From Prevotella sp. UBA5387 (lineage in GTDB: Bacteria > Bacteroidota > Bacteroidia > Bacteroidales > Bacteroidaceae), in contig DHOP01000003.1 of assembly GCA_002407775.1 (NCBI GenBank), positions 1,449 through 55,278 on the forward strand: a stretch of 53,830 nucleotides of DNA, in the 5' to 3' direction. The translations under genes and the position numbers were made by a program. Positions 43,025 through 51,996 of the stretch are shown piece by piece; position 1 is the stretch's first letter; each line of letters opens with the position of its first letter. The notes beneath the pieces were generated by a model. It was not told where the DNA came from and searched no databases. It was given only the letters and a program-made list of their open reading frames with translations.

Positions 43025-43918
43025 TTATTTTCCTATCTCCGTCTGTCGACCAATGGTCAACTGAAGGAGGTCATAATAAGAGCCATTGTAAACATTCAAA
43101 TCAACATTTCCCTTAATTCCTGGCAGCAGGCCTGAATCGGTATGCTGCCAGAATTTCCACTCTCCTTTATACTCTATCTTATCTACGTAATAGTGAGCTA
43201 TCCAATATGGGTAGTCGTCAAAAACGGGGGCGCTTAGATAACGCTCCTTAAACTTAAAATAAGTGTAGATTATTGGCTTTACGTGATACTTGTCTTCTAC
43301 GATATGAAGCCAAGTAAGTACTGTTGTCTGAAAGTCCTCAACTTTGATGTCTTCAGGGATATACTCAATATCCAAGACCGGTGGCAAGTCGCCATCGACA
43401 AGGTGCACATTCTCTAAAAAATAATATGCCTGTGACCGCGCAGATGATTTGTTGCTCCAAAAATGGTACACCCCTCTGACATAACCATATTTTAGTGCAT
43501 TTGAGAAATTGCCTTCGAAGTTAGGATCTACGCTTGAAGAACCTTCTGTTCCCTTGATGAAAACAAATCTCAAGGGATTGCCATCAATTAGGGCATTGGC
43601 CTTTAAATTGTCCCATTCTATATCGCCTTGGTAATGGGAAATATCAATCCCATGTATGGAGTATCCTTTCGGATATTTGGCATCGCCATAAAGAGCACGC
43701 CAACGAAAGCCGGTAGGGCTTACAAAAACATAATAGAATACTGCAATGTAGATGAAGATAACCCCTATTCCACCTATCAAGCAACCCTTATGTCTCCCAT
43801 TTTTGAATAATGAGAAGTGGCGAATCGTCGCCTTAATATTATAGTACCCATGCGTATAAGCTCGATGATTTTTTGTCGAGGTATTTCTGAGGTGATTGCC
43901 AGAATTATGGATTGACAT
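43025..43918 (-). CDS. Membrane-anchored GH25 muramidase
   Basis: 297 residues. A basic, His-rich cytoplasmic tail of about 50 residues precedes one membrane helix (CLIGGIGVIFIYIAVFYYVFV, about 46-66), so the enzyme is tethered rather than released. The GH25 domain has IHGIDISHYQGDIEW, FVFIKGTEGSSSVDPNF, YVRGVYHFW, DLPPVLDIEY (catalytic Asp-x-Glu) and a WKFWQHTDSG ending. It should cut peptidoglycan from the outer face of the inner membrane. It converges with the zinc-ribbon gene, with only 16 bp between stops. Its own promoter was not found. Confidence 0.92.
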   Translation of the reverse strand: MSIHNSGNHLRNTSTKNHRAYTHGYYNIKATIRHFSLFKNGRHKGCLIGGIGVIFIYIAVFYYVFVSPTGFRWRALYGDAKYPKGYSIHGIDISHYQGDIEWDNLKANALIDGNPLRFVFIKGTEGSSSVDPNFEGNFSNALKYGYVRGVYHFWSNKSSARSQAYYFLENVHLVDGDLPPVLDIEYIPEDIKVEDFQTTVLTWLHIVEDKYHVKPIIYTYFKFKERYLSAPVFDDYPYWIAHYYVDKIEYKGEWKFWQHTDSGLLPGIKGNVDLNVYNGSYYDLLQLTIGRQTEIGK

Positions 43919-43919
43919 G

Positions 43920-43974
43920 GATAAAAAATAAATGGGACGACTTCTCAGTTTGAATAGTAACCGAGAAGTGTCCC
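43920..43974 (-). terminator. Rho-independent terminator after the PPi-phosphofructokinase gene
   Basis: Arms GGGACGACTTCTC (43934-43946) and GAGAAGTGTCCC (43963-43974) pair with one bulged base; on the minus strand the stem is followed by ATTTATTTTTTAT. Confidence 0.75.
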
Positions 43975-44009
43975 TTTGGTATTTTCAAATAAATGATTCT
44001 TAATACAGA

Positions 44010-45662
44010 TTACTGCTTCTTGGCCGCATTTTCCAGTGCAAGCGTTCTAGTATCACGGTCACAAATCTCTGAGGGACCCCAATACTGGATTGGACCAGGA
44101 TAAACGAAACAGGTCTTGCGAGCAAACTCATCACGCTTCTCAACGAATTTTTTGAAAGGTGCACCGTTAAGATCTACCAAAGCTTTACGTATTACTGGTT
44201 TCATCTCACCATTTCTACGCTCGATATTCATCATCATTGTGATTGGCACGCCACCAGCCTTCCACTCGTCAGCAGGAGAAGAAAGATTCTGCACTGTTGC
44301 CATATAGCCAGTCTTGTCATTTGCAATCAGATTTGCGGCACTAACGCCAAGTGCATAGCAATAGTCAGCGTCAAAATTGGAAGGAGCTGCACAACGACCT
44401 TCGTAACCGAAGAAGTGGTGCTGTGCTGCAAATGAACCAACGTATTTACCTTCTGATTTCCATTCGTCCAACTTAGCGTCAACCATGTCTGAAAGCAATT
44501 TCTCAGTCTCGATGAGAGATACTTGCACGTTACCATGAGGATCACGATCAAGTGATAATTGATGAGCAACGTCCTGTGGAAGGGTCTCATAAGTAGCAGC
44601 GTTAGCTTCAGAAAGATGTGCCAAGATATATTCACGCTGTGCCTCTGGTTCTAAATCACGGTAGTCTTCTCCATGGGCAGCAAGAAGGTCATTTAGCTCA
44701 TCGATGAGTCGACTGATCGCAGGGACAAACTCAATCAATCCCTCTGGCACCAAGACAACACCAAAATTATTGCCATCTTCGGCACGGTTAGCTATGACCT
44801 TAGCCAAATCTTCAACAATCTGATTGAGTGTCATGTCTTTTTGTTCAACCTCTTCGGAGATTAGACATACATTAGGCTGACACTGCATGGCACACTCTAA
44901 TGCAATATGAGAAGCCGAGCGCCCCATCACTTTGATGAAGTGCCAGTATTTGCGAGCAGAGTTTGCGTCTCGCTCAATGTTACCAATGAGTTCAGAATAT
45001 ACCTTAGTGGCTGTATCGAAACCAAAGCTGGTCTCAATCTGTTCGTTCTTTAAGTCACCATCGATAGTCTTTGGACAACCAATTATCTGAATGCCATAGT
45101 TCTTTGCAGCATAGTATTCTGCTAGAACACAAGCATTAGTATTTGAATCGTCTCCACCGATAATGACCAAGGCTTTGATGTTCAATTCTTGAAGAATTTC
45201 GCGTCCTTTCTCAAACTGGTCAATCTTTTCAAGTTTTGTACGACCAGATCCGATCATGTCAAAACCACCAGTATTACGGTAGTCTTCCACGTATTCATGG
45301 GTAAGTTCGATGTACTCGTGGTCAATTAATCCAGAAGGACCCATCAAGAATCCATAAACCTTATTGTTAGGATTCTGTTTCTTGACAGCATCGAAGATAC
45401 CACAAATTACATTGTGACCACCAGGAGCCTGACCTCCTGAAAGAATAACGCCGACATTTTTCCCCTCCATAGAACAGTCCTCACCTGGGACAAATTCAAT
45501 GATTGGCATACCGTACGTATTCGGAAAAAGCTTCTTAATTTCATCCTGATTACCTACACTTTCGGTCGGAACACCTTCTTTGACCTTTACTGAACCAACG
45601 AGAGCTTTAGGGAGCTTTGGCTGATAATGAGCCCGAGCTTTCTGCAAAAGACTAGCCTTCAT
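44010..45662 (-). CDS. pfp: Pyrophosphate-dependent phosphofructokinase, long form
   Basis: 550 residues from the ATG at 45662; a TTG at 45701 would overlap the promoter. It converts fructose 6-phosphate to fructose 1,6-bisphosphate with pyrophosphate instead of ATP, reversibly. Long-form PPi-PFK signatures are visible: GVILSGGQAPGGHNVI, FLMGPSGLIDHEY, VIIGGDDSNTNACVLAEYY (the GGDDS motif where ATP enzymes have GGDGS), GCPKTIDGDLKNE, and MGRSASHIALECAMQCQPNV. The length matches plant-type and Bacteroidetes enzymes. It stands alone with promoter and terminator. Confidence 0.96.
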   Translation of the reverse strand: MKASLLQKARAHYQPKLPKALVGSVKVKEGVPTESVGNQDEIKKLFPNTYGMPIIEFVPGEDCSMEGKNVGVILSGGQAPGGHNVICGIFDAVKKQNPNNKVYGFLMGPSGLIDHEYIELTHEYVEDYRNTGGFDMIGSGRTKLEKIDQFEKGREILQELNIKALVIIGGDDSNTNACVLAEYYAAKNYGIQIIGCPKTIDGDLKNEQIETSFGFDTATKVYSELIGNIERDANSARKYWHFIKVMGRSASHIALECAMQCQPNVCLISEEVEQKDMTLNQIVEDLAKVIANRAEDGNNFGVVLVPEGLIEFVPAISRLIDELNDLLAAHGEDYRDLEPEAQREYILAHLSEANAATYETLPQDVAHQLSLDRDPHGNVQVSLIETEKLLSDMVDAKLDEWKSEGKYVGSFAAQHHFFGYEGRCAAPSNFDADYCYALGVSAANLIANDKTGYMATVQNLSSPADEWKAGGVPITMMMNIERRNGEMKPVIRKALVDLNGAPFKKFVEKRDEFARKTCFVYPGPIQYWGPSEICDRDTRTLALENAAKKQ

Positions 45663-45698
45663 GTTTATAACTTTATAATTTAAATACAATAGTTGCTG

Positions 45699-45706
45699 CA
45701 AATTTA
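45699..45706 (-). promoter_or_regulatory. Putative -7 promoter element for pfp
   Basis: TAAATTTG on the minus strand, an exact TAnnTTTG match 36 bp before the ATG at 45662. Confidence 0.55.
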
Positions 45707-45777
45707 CCCTTTTTTTAATGAAAAAGGAAGAAAACGAAGCAGAAAAAAGCTTTTGAATTATTTTTTTAATAAAGTTC

Positions 45778-45806
45778 TTGGATTCTCGTTTTTTTTAATA
45801 CCTTTG
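45778..45806 (+). promoter_or_regulatory. Putative promoter of the seven-gene operon
   Basis: TTG at 45778-45780 and TACCTTTG at 45799-45806 match the -33 and -7 Bacteroidetes elements with 18 bp between them; the first gene starts at 45842. Confidence 0.65.
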
Positions 45807-45841
45807 ATGGTAATATTAAAAATCAATATATCATTGCAATC

Positions 45842-46114
45842 ATGGCAAAGAAAAAAGATTTAAAGCAAACAATCAATTACATCTGCAGTGAGTTGCTGGC
45901 AGAAGCTGTTGCTGCTTCTTTATATGGTACAAACAAGGATGAAGAGACCAAGCAACAAGTGCTTTCAACAATTATCATTACTCGAAATGATTTTGTTAAA
46001 CGCATCTCTCATCCTGAACCAGGATTGGATCCAAAGCAATACTATAAGCAGCTCATCGAAGATTTCAATCACAGAGTATCTGATATCATCGACCAAATTG
46101 GTACGTTAGGATAA
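45842..46114 (+). CDS. Small conserved cytoplasmic protein of unknown function
   Basis: 90 residues, highly charged and mostly helical (KQTINYICSELLAEAVAASL ... QYYKQLIEDFNHRVSDIIDQ), with no signal peptide or membrane segment. The look is that of a short conserved Bacteroidales protein, first gene of the operon that runs to truA. Its stop is 8 bp before the acyltransferase ATG. Function unknown; possible roles such as a small regulator are speculation. Confidence 0.7.
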   Translation: MAKKKDLKQTINYICSELLAEAVAASLYGTNKDEETKQQVLSTIIITRNDFVKRISHPEPGLDPKQYYKQLIEDFNHRVSDIIDQIGTLG

Positions 46115-46122
46115 GATTTACT

Positions 46123-46680
46123 ATGATCAAACGACTCTGTAGTTGGCTTCTATTTAAACTTTGGGGCTGGAAGATGAATGTGACAGTTGAACACCCAGAC
46201 AAGTTTATCCTCTGTTTAGCCCCGCATACAAGCAATTGGGATTTTGTCCTTGGCCAACTTTACATGCGTTCTCAAGGTATGCAGATTAACTTTCTTATGA
46301 AAAAAGAGTGGTTCATCTGGCCTTTAGGTGCAATATTTAAAAGCATTGGTGGCATTCCCGTCTACCGTTCTAAGCATACGAGTATGACGGATAACTTAGG
46401 AGAGGCAGCCCAAAAGGCTACCTCTTTCAAGCTATGTATTACACCTGAGGGCACTAGATCGCTGAATCCTGACTGGAAGAAAGGCTTTTATTATATCGCG
46501 TTAAAAGCTCAAATTCCAATTTTGCTTTATGGCATAGACTATGAGAAGCGATTGATTGAATGTACCAAAAGCTTTGTGCCAACAGGGGATATTGACAAAG
46601 AAATGTACGAAACCAAGCTTTACTTCAAGTATTTCAAAGGTAAATATCCTGAAAAATTCACAATCGGAGAGTTATCGTAA
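46123..46680 (+). CDS. PlsC-family acyltransferase
   Basis: 185 residues. The acyltransferase motif HxxxxD is present as PHTSNWDF (about 31-38), with the second motif GGIPVYRSKH (about 76-85) and CITPEGTRS (about 103-111, the 'EGTR' motif). It is shorter than typical 1-acylglycerol-3-phosphate acyltransferases but similar to short bacterial members of the family. It probably transfers an acyl chain to a lysophospholipid or other lipid at the inner membrane; the acceptor is uncertain. Its stop is 2 bp before the likely ATT start of the next gene. Confidence 0.88.
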   Translation: MIKRLCSWLLFKLWGWKMNVTVEHPDKFILCLAPHTSNWDFVLGQLYMRSQGMQINFLMKKEWFIWPLGAIFKSIGGIPVYRSKHTSMTDNLGEAAQKATSFKLCITPEGTRSLNPDWKKGFYYIALKAQIPILLYGIDYEKRLIECTKSFVPTGDIDKEMYETKLYFKYFKGKYPEKFTIGELS

Positions 46681-46682
46681 GC

Positions 46683-49583
46683 ATTAAGAAAATAGAATTG
46701 GTTGGTTGCCTTTTGATGATCTTCAACGGCCTATCAGCCCAAAACTCTGTCATTTTTCATCGGGCAGAGACATTTCTTAATGATTATTTCCTATCCTATT
46801 CTGCTAAAAACACAGACTTCACCATGCAGCCAAGACTTAAGGATTTGGCTGTTGACGAGAAAGCACAAACAGTTACCGTTACTACAACTGAATATTTTGC
46901 GCAACAGGAATTCTCGGATAAGCAGGTAGGAAGGATTTATAAACAAGTGAAACATACTCTTCCTAATCCGTATAATAAATATAAGATTCAGATTATAACC
47001 AATGGCATGCCTATTGAACAATACGTTCCTGGTTATGTCATGGATAAGGCTAGAGGCCACGCTCTTTGGGGAAAGATAGATTATAAGGGGCATCCTTGGG
47101 TGAACAATGTTTCAAAACCAAACAAGATTTCTAACGGACTTTTCAATCGTCACATCGCACTATGGGCATCTCATGGTCGTGTATATGATAACGAGAAAGG
47201 TCGTTGGAAATGGCAACGCCCTAATCTTTTTGGCACCAACGAAGACCTTTTTACGCAGACTATCGTCGTTCCTTATCTTATTCCAATGCTTCAAAATGCA
47301 GGTGCTATTGTATTTACCCCTCGCGAAAGAGATTGGCAGACTGATGAATATATAATCGATAATGACGGCTCTTTTGGACAAGCTACTCGTGGTTATTCAG
47401 AACATTCAGAAGAAGTAGAATGGACATCCACTAATGTGCGAGGCTTTGCACCCCATGGTGGAAACTACGTGGACAATGAAAATCCATTCTTAGCTGGTTC
47501 AGCGAGGCAGTTGAAATCCACAAAAAAAACTGGTGAAGCATATATCAAATGGCAGCCAGACTTTCAAAAAGAGGGCAGCTATGCAGTATATGTAAGCTAT
47601 CAGACACTACCAAAGAGTATTGACGATGCCCATTATACAGTCTTTCATAAAGGACAAGCCACCGAGTTTCGGGTTAACCAAAAGATGGGTGGAGGAACAT
47701 GGGTGTATCTTGGTACGTTCGAATTTGATAAAGGCGACAACATCTATAACTGCGTGATGCTGACCAACCAAAGCCATCAAAAAGGTATCGTTATCGCTGA
47801 CGCTGTGCGATTTGGGGGAGGAATGGGAAATATAACTCGTGGTGGAACAGTCAGTGGCTATCCTCGCGCACTTGAAGGAGCACGTTACTATGCACAGTGG
47901 GCAGGCGCACCCTATAATGTTTATAGTAGTCGTGAAGGGACAGACGATTATTCTGACGATATCAATACACGCTCCCGAATGCTCAATTGGCTAGCCGGTG
48001 GTTCTGTATATGTCCCTAATCTGGAAGGTAGAAATGTTCCGATGGAATTGTCATTGGCTATTCATAGCGATGCTGGTGTTGCCCAGGATGGTCGCTCATT
48101 GGTTGGCTCATTAGCAATAAGTACCACCGACTACAATGACGGAAGACTCGATGCGGGCATTTCTCGACAGTCTTCGAAACTCTTTGCAGAAGCACTTATA
48201 GCCGGAGTCACTAGAGATTTAAGTTTTGAATATAGCACTTGGGCTCGACGTTATCTTTGGGATCGCAACTATTCTGAGACTCGTTTACCTGAGGTACCTT
48301 CTGCTATTCTTGAAACATTGTCGCATCAAAACTTCCCCGACATGATGTTGGCTCAAGATCCTAACTTCAAATTTTCAATTGCTCGATCAATCTATAAGAC
48401 TATAAATCGATATGTCAATGATATGCATGGCCATGCTTCTGTCATTCAGCCTCTCCCACCTCGCAATTTGAGCGTGGAGCCAAAGGGTGATGGTAAGGCT
48501 CAAATATCATGGAGTTTGCAGGAAGACAAGCAGGAACCTTCGTCTTATCCAGACTGTTATATATTATATACCGCCACAGGAACAAGTGGTTTTGATAATG
48601 GACGCAAGGTCAAGGGTACATCAGAAACGATAGACTTAGAACCTGGTGTGCAATACAATTTTAGGGTAACCGCCGCCAATCGAGGTGGTGAGAGCTTCCC
48701 TTCCGAAACTGTTTCAGCCTTCTTTCAGCCTGGCGCAACAAAGACAATCCTTGTTGTAAACTGCTTTAACAGACTCTCCGCACCTGCTGTTATAAATACC
48801 GGTAGTCAGCAGGGATTCGACCTAGAAGCTGACCCAGGAGTTTCTTATGGACTCACTGCAGGATGGAATGGTCGTCAGCTAAATTTTGACCGTTCACGAA
48901 TGGGCATTGAAGGACCTACTGGTCTTGGCTGGGGTGGAGACGAATTAGCTGGTAAGTTCATAGCCGGCAATGACTTTAATTATACGGTTTGCCACACTGA
49001 GGCCATCGCGTCAGCACGCAAATATAATGTCGTTAGCTGTTCGTCAGACGCTGTGGAGATAGGTAACATGAAGTTAAGCGATTATGATGCAGTAGACTTT
49101 ATTCTTGGTTTGCAACGATTTACATCGGATGCTCTAAATTTTTACAAGGTTTTTCCCACAACCCTCAAGAACAAAGTCACAGCATATACTCAGCATAATG
49201 GACGAATCTTTGTCAGTGGTGCATACATCGGCTCGGATATGACGATGGAGGACGATGCACAATGGCTTACCCAAACCCTGAAGACAATATATGGTAATAG
49301 CATTAAAACAGACTCCATCTCTGGAGTTAACGGATTAGGATTGAGTTTGGATTTCTATCGAAAGCTAAACCCTGACCACTATGCTGCCACTCACACCGAT
49401 GTGATCCAACCTACAAACGATGCCATTTGCCCCATTCAATATAGTAATGGTCTATCTGCAGCAACAGCATACGATGGGCGCGATTACAAGACTTTCACAA
49501 TGGGATTCCCTTTCGAATGTATTACGGATAAATCAATGAGACACCTTCTTATGCAGGGTATCATGAATTATCTATTAAAATAA
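46683..49583 (+). CDS. Large secreted protein with amidase-like, golvesin-like and fibronectin III regions
   Basis: About 966 residues if translation starts at ATT 46683, giving a good signal peptide (KKIELVGCLLMIFNGLSAQ); the only conventional start is TTG 46698, which loses the Lys residues. The first 270 residues include NRHIALWASHGRVYDNEK and VVPYLIPMLQNAGAIVFTPR, resembling an N-acetylmuramoyl-amidase-type fold. A golvesin C-terminal-like beta domain follows (KEGSYAVYVSYQTLP ... VIADAVRFGGG), then more amidase-like sequence (LSLAIHSDAGV), a fibronectin III module (PPRNLSVEPKGDGKAQISW ... YNFRVTAANRGGES) and a C-terminal alpha/beta domain. Bacteroidetes homologues are often labelled xanthan lyase without evidence. 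A cell-wall or surface-polymer role is inferred. Confidence 0.8.
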   Translation: MKKIELVGCLLMIFNGLSAQNSVIFHRAETFLNDYFLSYSAKNTDFTMQPRLKDLAVDEKAQTVTVTTTEYFAQQEFSDKQVGRIYKQVKHTLPNPYNKYKIQIITNGMPIEQYVPGYVMDKARGHALWGKIDYKGHPWVNNVSKPNKISNGLFNRHIALWASHGRVYDNEKGRWKWQRPNLFGTNEDLFTQTIVVPYLIPMLQNAGAIVFTPRERDWQTDEYIIDNDGSFGQATRGYSEHSEEVEWTSTNVRGFAPHGGNYVDNENPFLAGSARQLKSTKKTGEAYIKWQPDFQKEGSYAVYVSYQTLPKSIDDAHYTVFHKGQATEFRVNQKMGGGTWVYLGTFEFDKGDNIYNCVMLTNQSHQKGIVIADAVRFGGGMGNITRGGTVSGYPRALEGARYYAQWAGAPYNVYSSREGTDDYSDDINTRSRMLNWLAGGSVYVPNLEGRNVPMELSLAIHSDAGVAQDGRSLVGSLAISTTDYNDGRLDAGISRQSSKLFAEALIAGVTRDLSFEYSTWARRYLWDRNYSETRLPEVPSAILETLSHQNFPDMMLAQDPNFKFSIARSIYKTINRYVNDMHGHASVIQPLPPRNLSVEPKGDGKAQISWSLQEDKQEPSSYPDCYILYTATGTSGFDNGRKVKGTSETIDLEPGVQYNFRVTAANRGGESFPSETVSAFFQPGATKTILVVNCFNRLSAPAVINTGSQQGFDLEADPGVSYGLTAGWNGRQLNFDRSRMGIEGPTGLGWGGDELAGKFIAGNDFNYTVCHTEAIASARKYNVVSCSSDAVEIGNMKLSDYDAVDFILGLQRFTSDALNFYKVFPTTLKNKVTAYTQHNGRIFVSGAYIGSDMTMEDDAQWLTQTLKTIYGNSIKTDSISGVNGLGLSLDFYRKLNPDHYAATHTDVIQPTNDAICPIQYSNGLSAATAYDGRDYKTFTMGFPFECITDKSMRHLLMQGIMNYLLK

Positions 49584-49606
49584 ACATCCTTTAAAACATA
49601 TTCATC

Positions 49607-49939
49607 ATGAAAATTCAGGCTAATCACTCAGGAACCAGAACTATTGAAGTGACAGAGAAACATCTGCAAACGATAGACAAATATTCACTTCTTCGCAATC
49701 TTATTGACAGTAATGGCATCATTGACGAGGATGTATTGGATAAGTTGAAGTTAAACATCCGCTCAATGCTAGCTTCTGAAGCTGGCAGTGATAAGAATTT
49801 GCTTGACCTCTGCTTGGATGTCATTTACAACAACAACATGAAGGCCTTTGGACTCCATCAGCTAGCACTGCTCTTCATAGAATGGAAGAACGAGCAGGAT
49901 GACGATGATGAAAAGAGTACTGCTGGCACAGCTGAGTAA
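49607..49939 (+). CDS. Small acidic protein of unknown function
   Basis: 110 residues, without signal peptide. It starts MKIQANHSGTRTIEVTEKHL, has predicted helices (IIDEDVLDKLKLNIRSMLAS, NLLDLCLDVIYNNNMKAFGL) and ends in a strongly acidic tail (NEQDDDDEKSTAGTAE). It lies between the golvesin-like and YgiQ genes in the same operon; its stop is 1 bp before the chosen YgiQ ATG. Not recognised. Confidence 0.65.
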   Translation: MKIQANHSGTRTIEVTEKHLQTIDKYSLLRNLIDSNGIIDEDVLDKLKLNIRSMLASEAGSDKNLLDLCLDVIYNNNMKAFGLHQLALLFIEWKNEQDDDDEKSTAGTAE

Positions 49940-49940
49940 T

Positions 49941-51962
49941 ATGCAGGATTATTTATTGAGCGACTTTCTCCCCACTACTCGTAAGGAATGTGATTTGCGA
50001 GGGTGGGACCAACTCGACATCATCTTATTTTCAGGTGACGCTTATGTGGATCATCCCGCATTTGCTGCGGCAGTCATTGGGCGTGTTCTTGAGGCCCAAG
50101 GATACCGTGTAGCTGTTGTTCCGCAGCCTGACTGGCATGGGGATTTTCGAGACTTTAAGAAGTTAGGGCGTCCGCGTCTTTTCTTCGGAGTTACCGCAGG
50201 AAATATGGATTCGATGGTAAATCGCTACACAGCAAACCGTCGTACGCGTAGTGAGGATGCCTATAGTCCTGATGGAAGGCATGACATGCGTCCTGATTAT
50301 CCTAGCATAGTATATTCTCAAATTCTTAAGCGACTTTTCCCTGACGTCCCTGTAGCTTTAGGGGGCATTGAGGCTTCTCTGCGAAGACTAACCCATTATG
50401 ACTATTGGCAGGACAAACTCATGAAGTGTATTCTCTGTGAAAGTGGTGCAGACTTCATCCTTTATGGGATGGGAGAAAAGAATACGGTGCAACTTGCGCA
50501 TGAGCTTGAGGCTGGAAAAGCGATCAAAGAACTCCGTGATATTCCTCAGACAGTTTATTTGAGCAAAAAGGATGCCATTCCTGGTGGCATCACCGATGAT
50601 GACATAGTGCTTCATTCTCATGAGGAATGCTTGCACAACAAGAAGGCCGAAGCAGAGAATTTCAGACATATAGAAGAGGAAGCCAACAAGTTTCATGCAC
50701 AAAGACTTCTCCAGGCGGTTGATGATGTATATGCTGTTGCAAACCCTCCCTACCCTCCTATGACGACGGAAGAATTGGACGCTTCATTTGATCTGCCTTA
50801 TACTCGCCTACCTCACCCCAAATACAAAGGCAAGACGATTGCGGCATATGAGATGATCAAGCATTCCGTCAACTTGCATAGAGGTTGTTTTGGAGGATGT
50901 GCTTTTTGTACTATCTCGGCTCATCAAGGTAAGTTTGTTACTTGTAGGTCAAAAGGAAGTATTCTTCGCGAAGTGCGTCAGATTATTCAAATGCCTGACT
51001 TCAAAGGGTATATTTCTGACCTTGGAGGACCGTCTGCCAATATGTATGGTATGAAAGGACGCAATCTGAAGGCATGCGAGGTATGCAAACGTCCCTCATG
51101 CATCAATCCTCAGATATGCCCTAACCTTGACACTGATCACTCGCAGCTTCTTGACATCTATCGTGCCGTTGATGCATTGCCGGGTGTAAAGAAGAGTTTC
51201 GTCGGTAGCGGTGTTCGCTATGACCTCATTCTACATAAGAGTAAAGACGAACATAGTAATGCCTCGGCTAAGGAGTATGCCAAGGAACTGATTCTCAACC
51301 ATGTGAGCGGTCGACTTAAAGTAGCACCAGAACATACTTCCGAGCGTGTGCTCAGCAACATGCGCAAACCATCGTTTGATCAGTTCCATGCATTCAAACG
51401 AACTTTTGATCGAATCAATAAGGAAGCAGGACTCAACCAGCAACTTATTCCTTATTTCATAAGCAGCCATCCAGGATGTAAGGAAGAGGATATGGCAGAG
51501 CTTGCCGTAATCACCAAGGAACTCAATTTTCATTTGGAACAGGTTCAAGACTTTACACCAACCCCAATGACTGTGAGCACAGAAGTGTACTATTCTGGCT
51601 ACGATCCTTATACACTCGAACCAGTATTCTGTGCAAAGACGCAACGAGAAAAGCTTGCCCAGCGACAATTTTTCTTCTGGTATAAACCTGAGGAACGTCG
51701 TAATATTGAGCAAGAATTGAAACGTATCGGACGACCTGACCTCATTAAGAAGTTATATGATGGTGTGCCTTATCGTGGCCAGGTTCACTATGATGCTAAG
51801 GCGGTGGGTAGCAGCCCGGATGTCGGTCATAGCCAAAATCGCCGCACCAGAAATTCACAAAGTCAAGAGTCCGGACAACGTCAAAATCGACAAGACGCAC
51901 ATAAACCAAAGTCATTCAACCCTAATTTTAAACCTCGAACAAGAGGAAAGAAGGGAAAATAA
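49941..51962 (+). CDS. ygiQ: YgiQ-family radical SAM protein
   Basis: 673 residues from ATG 49941; the ATG at 49899 overlaps the previous gene by 41 bp. The N-terminal segment DFLPTTRKECDLRGWDQLDI and LFSGDAYVDHPAFAAAVIGR is the YgiQ signature. The radical SAM cluster motif is RGCFGGCAFC (CxxxCxxC, about 316-323), with HSVNLHRG before it and KFVTCRSKGSI after. A second Cys-rich block (CEVCKRPSCINPQICPN) may bind metal. A disordered basic tail (SQNRRTRNSQSQESGQRQNR) ends the protein. The reaction is not known. The gene is a widely conserved cytoplasmic one. Confidence 0.94.
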   Translation: MQDYLLSDFLPTTRKECDLRGWDQLDIILFSGDAYVDHPAFAAAVIGRVLEAQGYRVAVVPQPDWHGDFRDFKKLGRPRLFFGVTAGNMDSMVNRYTANRRTRSEDAYSPDGRHDMRPDYPSIVYSQILKRLFPDVPVALGGIEASLRRLTHYDYWQDKLMKCILCESGADFILYGMGEKNTVQLAHELEAGKAIKELRDIPQTVYLSKKDAIPGGITDDDIVLHSHEECLHNKKAEAENFRHIEEEANKFHAQRLLQAVDDVYAVANPPYPPMTTEELDASFDLPYTRLPHPKYKGKTIAAYEMIKHSVNLHRGCFGGCAFCTISAHQGKFVTCRSKGSILREVRQIIQMPDFKGYISDLGGPSANMYGMKGRNLKACEVCKRPSCINPQICPNLDTDHSQLLDIYRAVDALPGVKKSFVGSGVRYDLILHKSKDEHSNASAKEYAKELILNHVSGRLKVAPEHTSERVLSNMRKPSFDQFHAFKRTFDRINKEAGLNQQLIPYFISSHPGCKEEDMAELAVITKELNFHLEQVQDFTPTPMTVSTEVYYSGYDPYTLEPVFCAKTQREKLAQRQFFFWYKPEERRNIEQELKRIGRPDLIKKLYDGVPYRGQVHYDAKAVGSSPDVGHSQNRRTRNSQSQESGQRQNRQDAHKPKSFNPNFKPRTRGKKGK

Positions 51963-51996
51963 AGGCTGAAAATTTCCTAGAGTATCATTTTTACCA

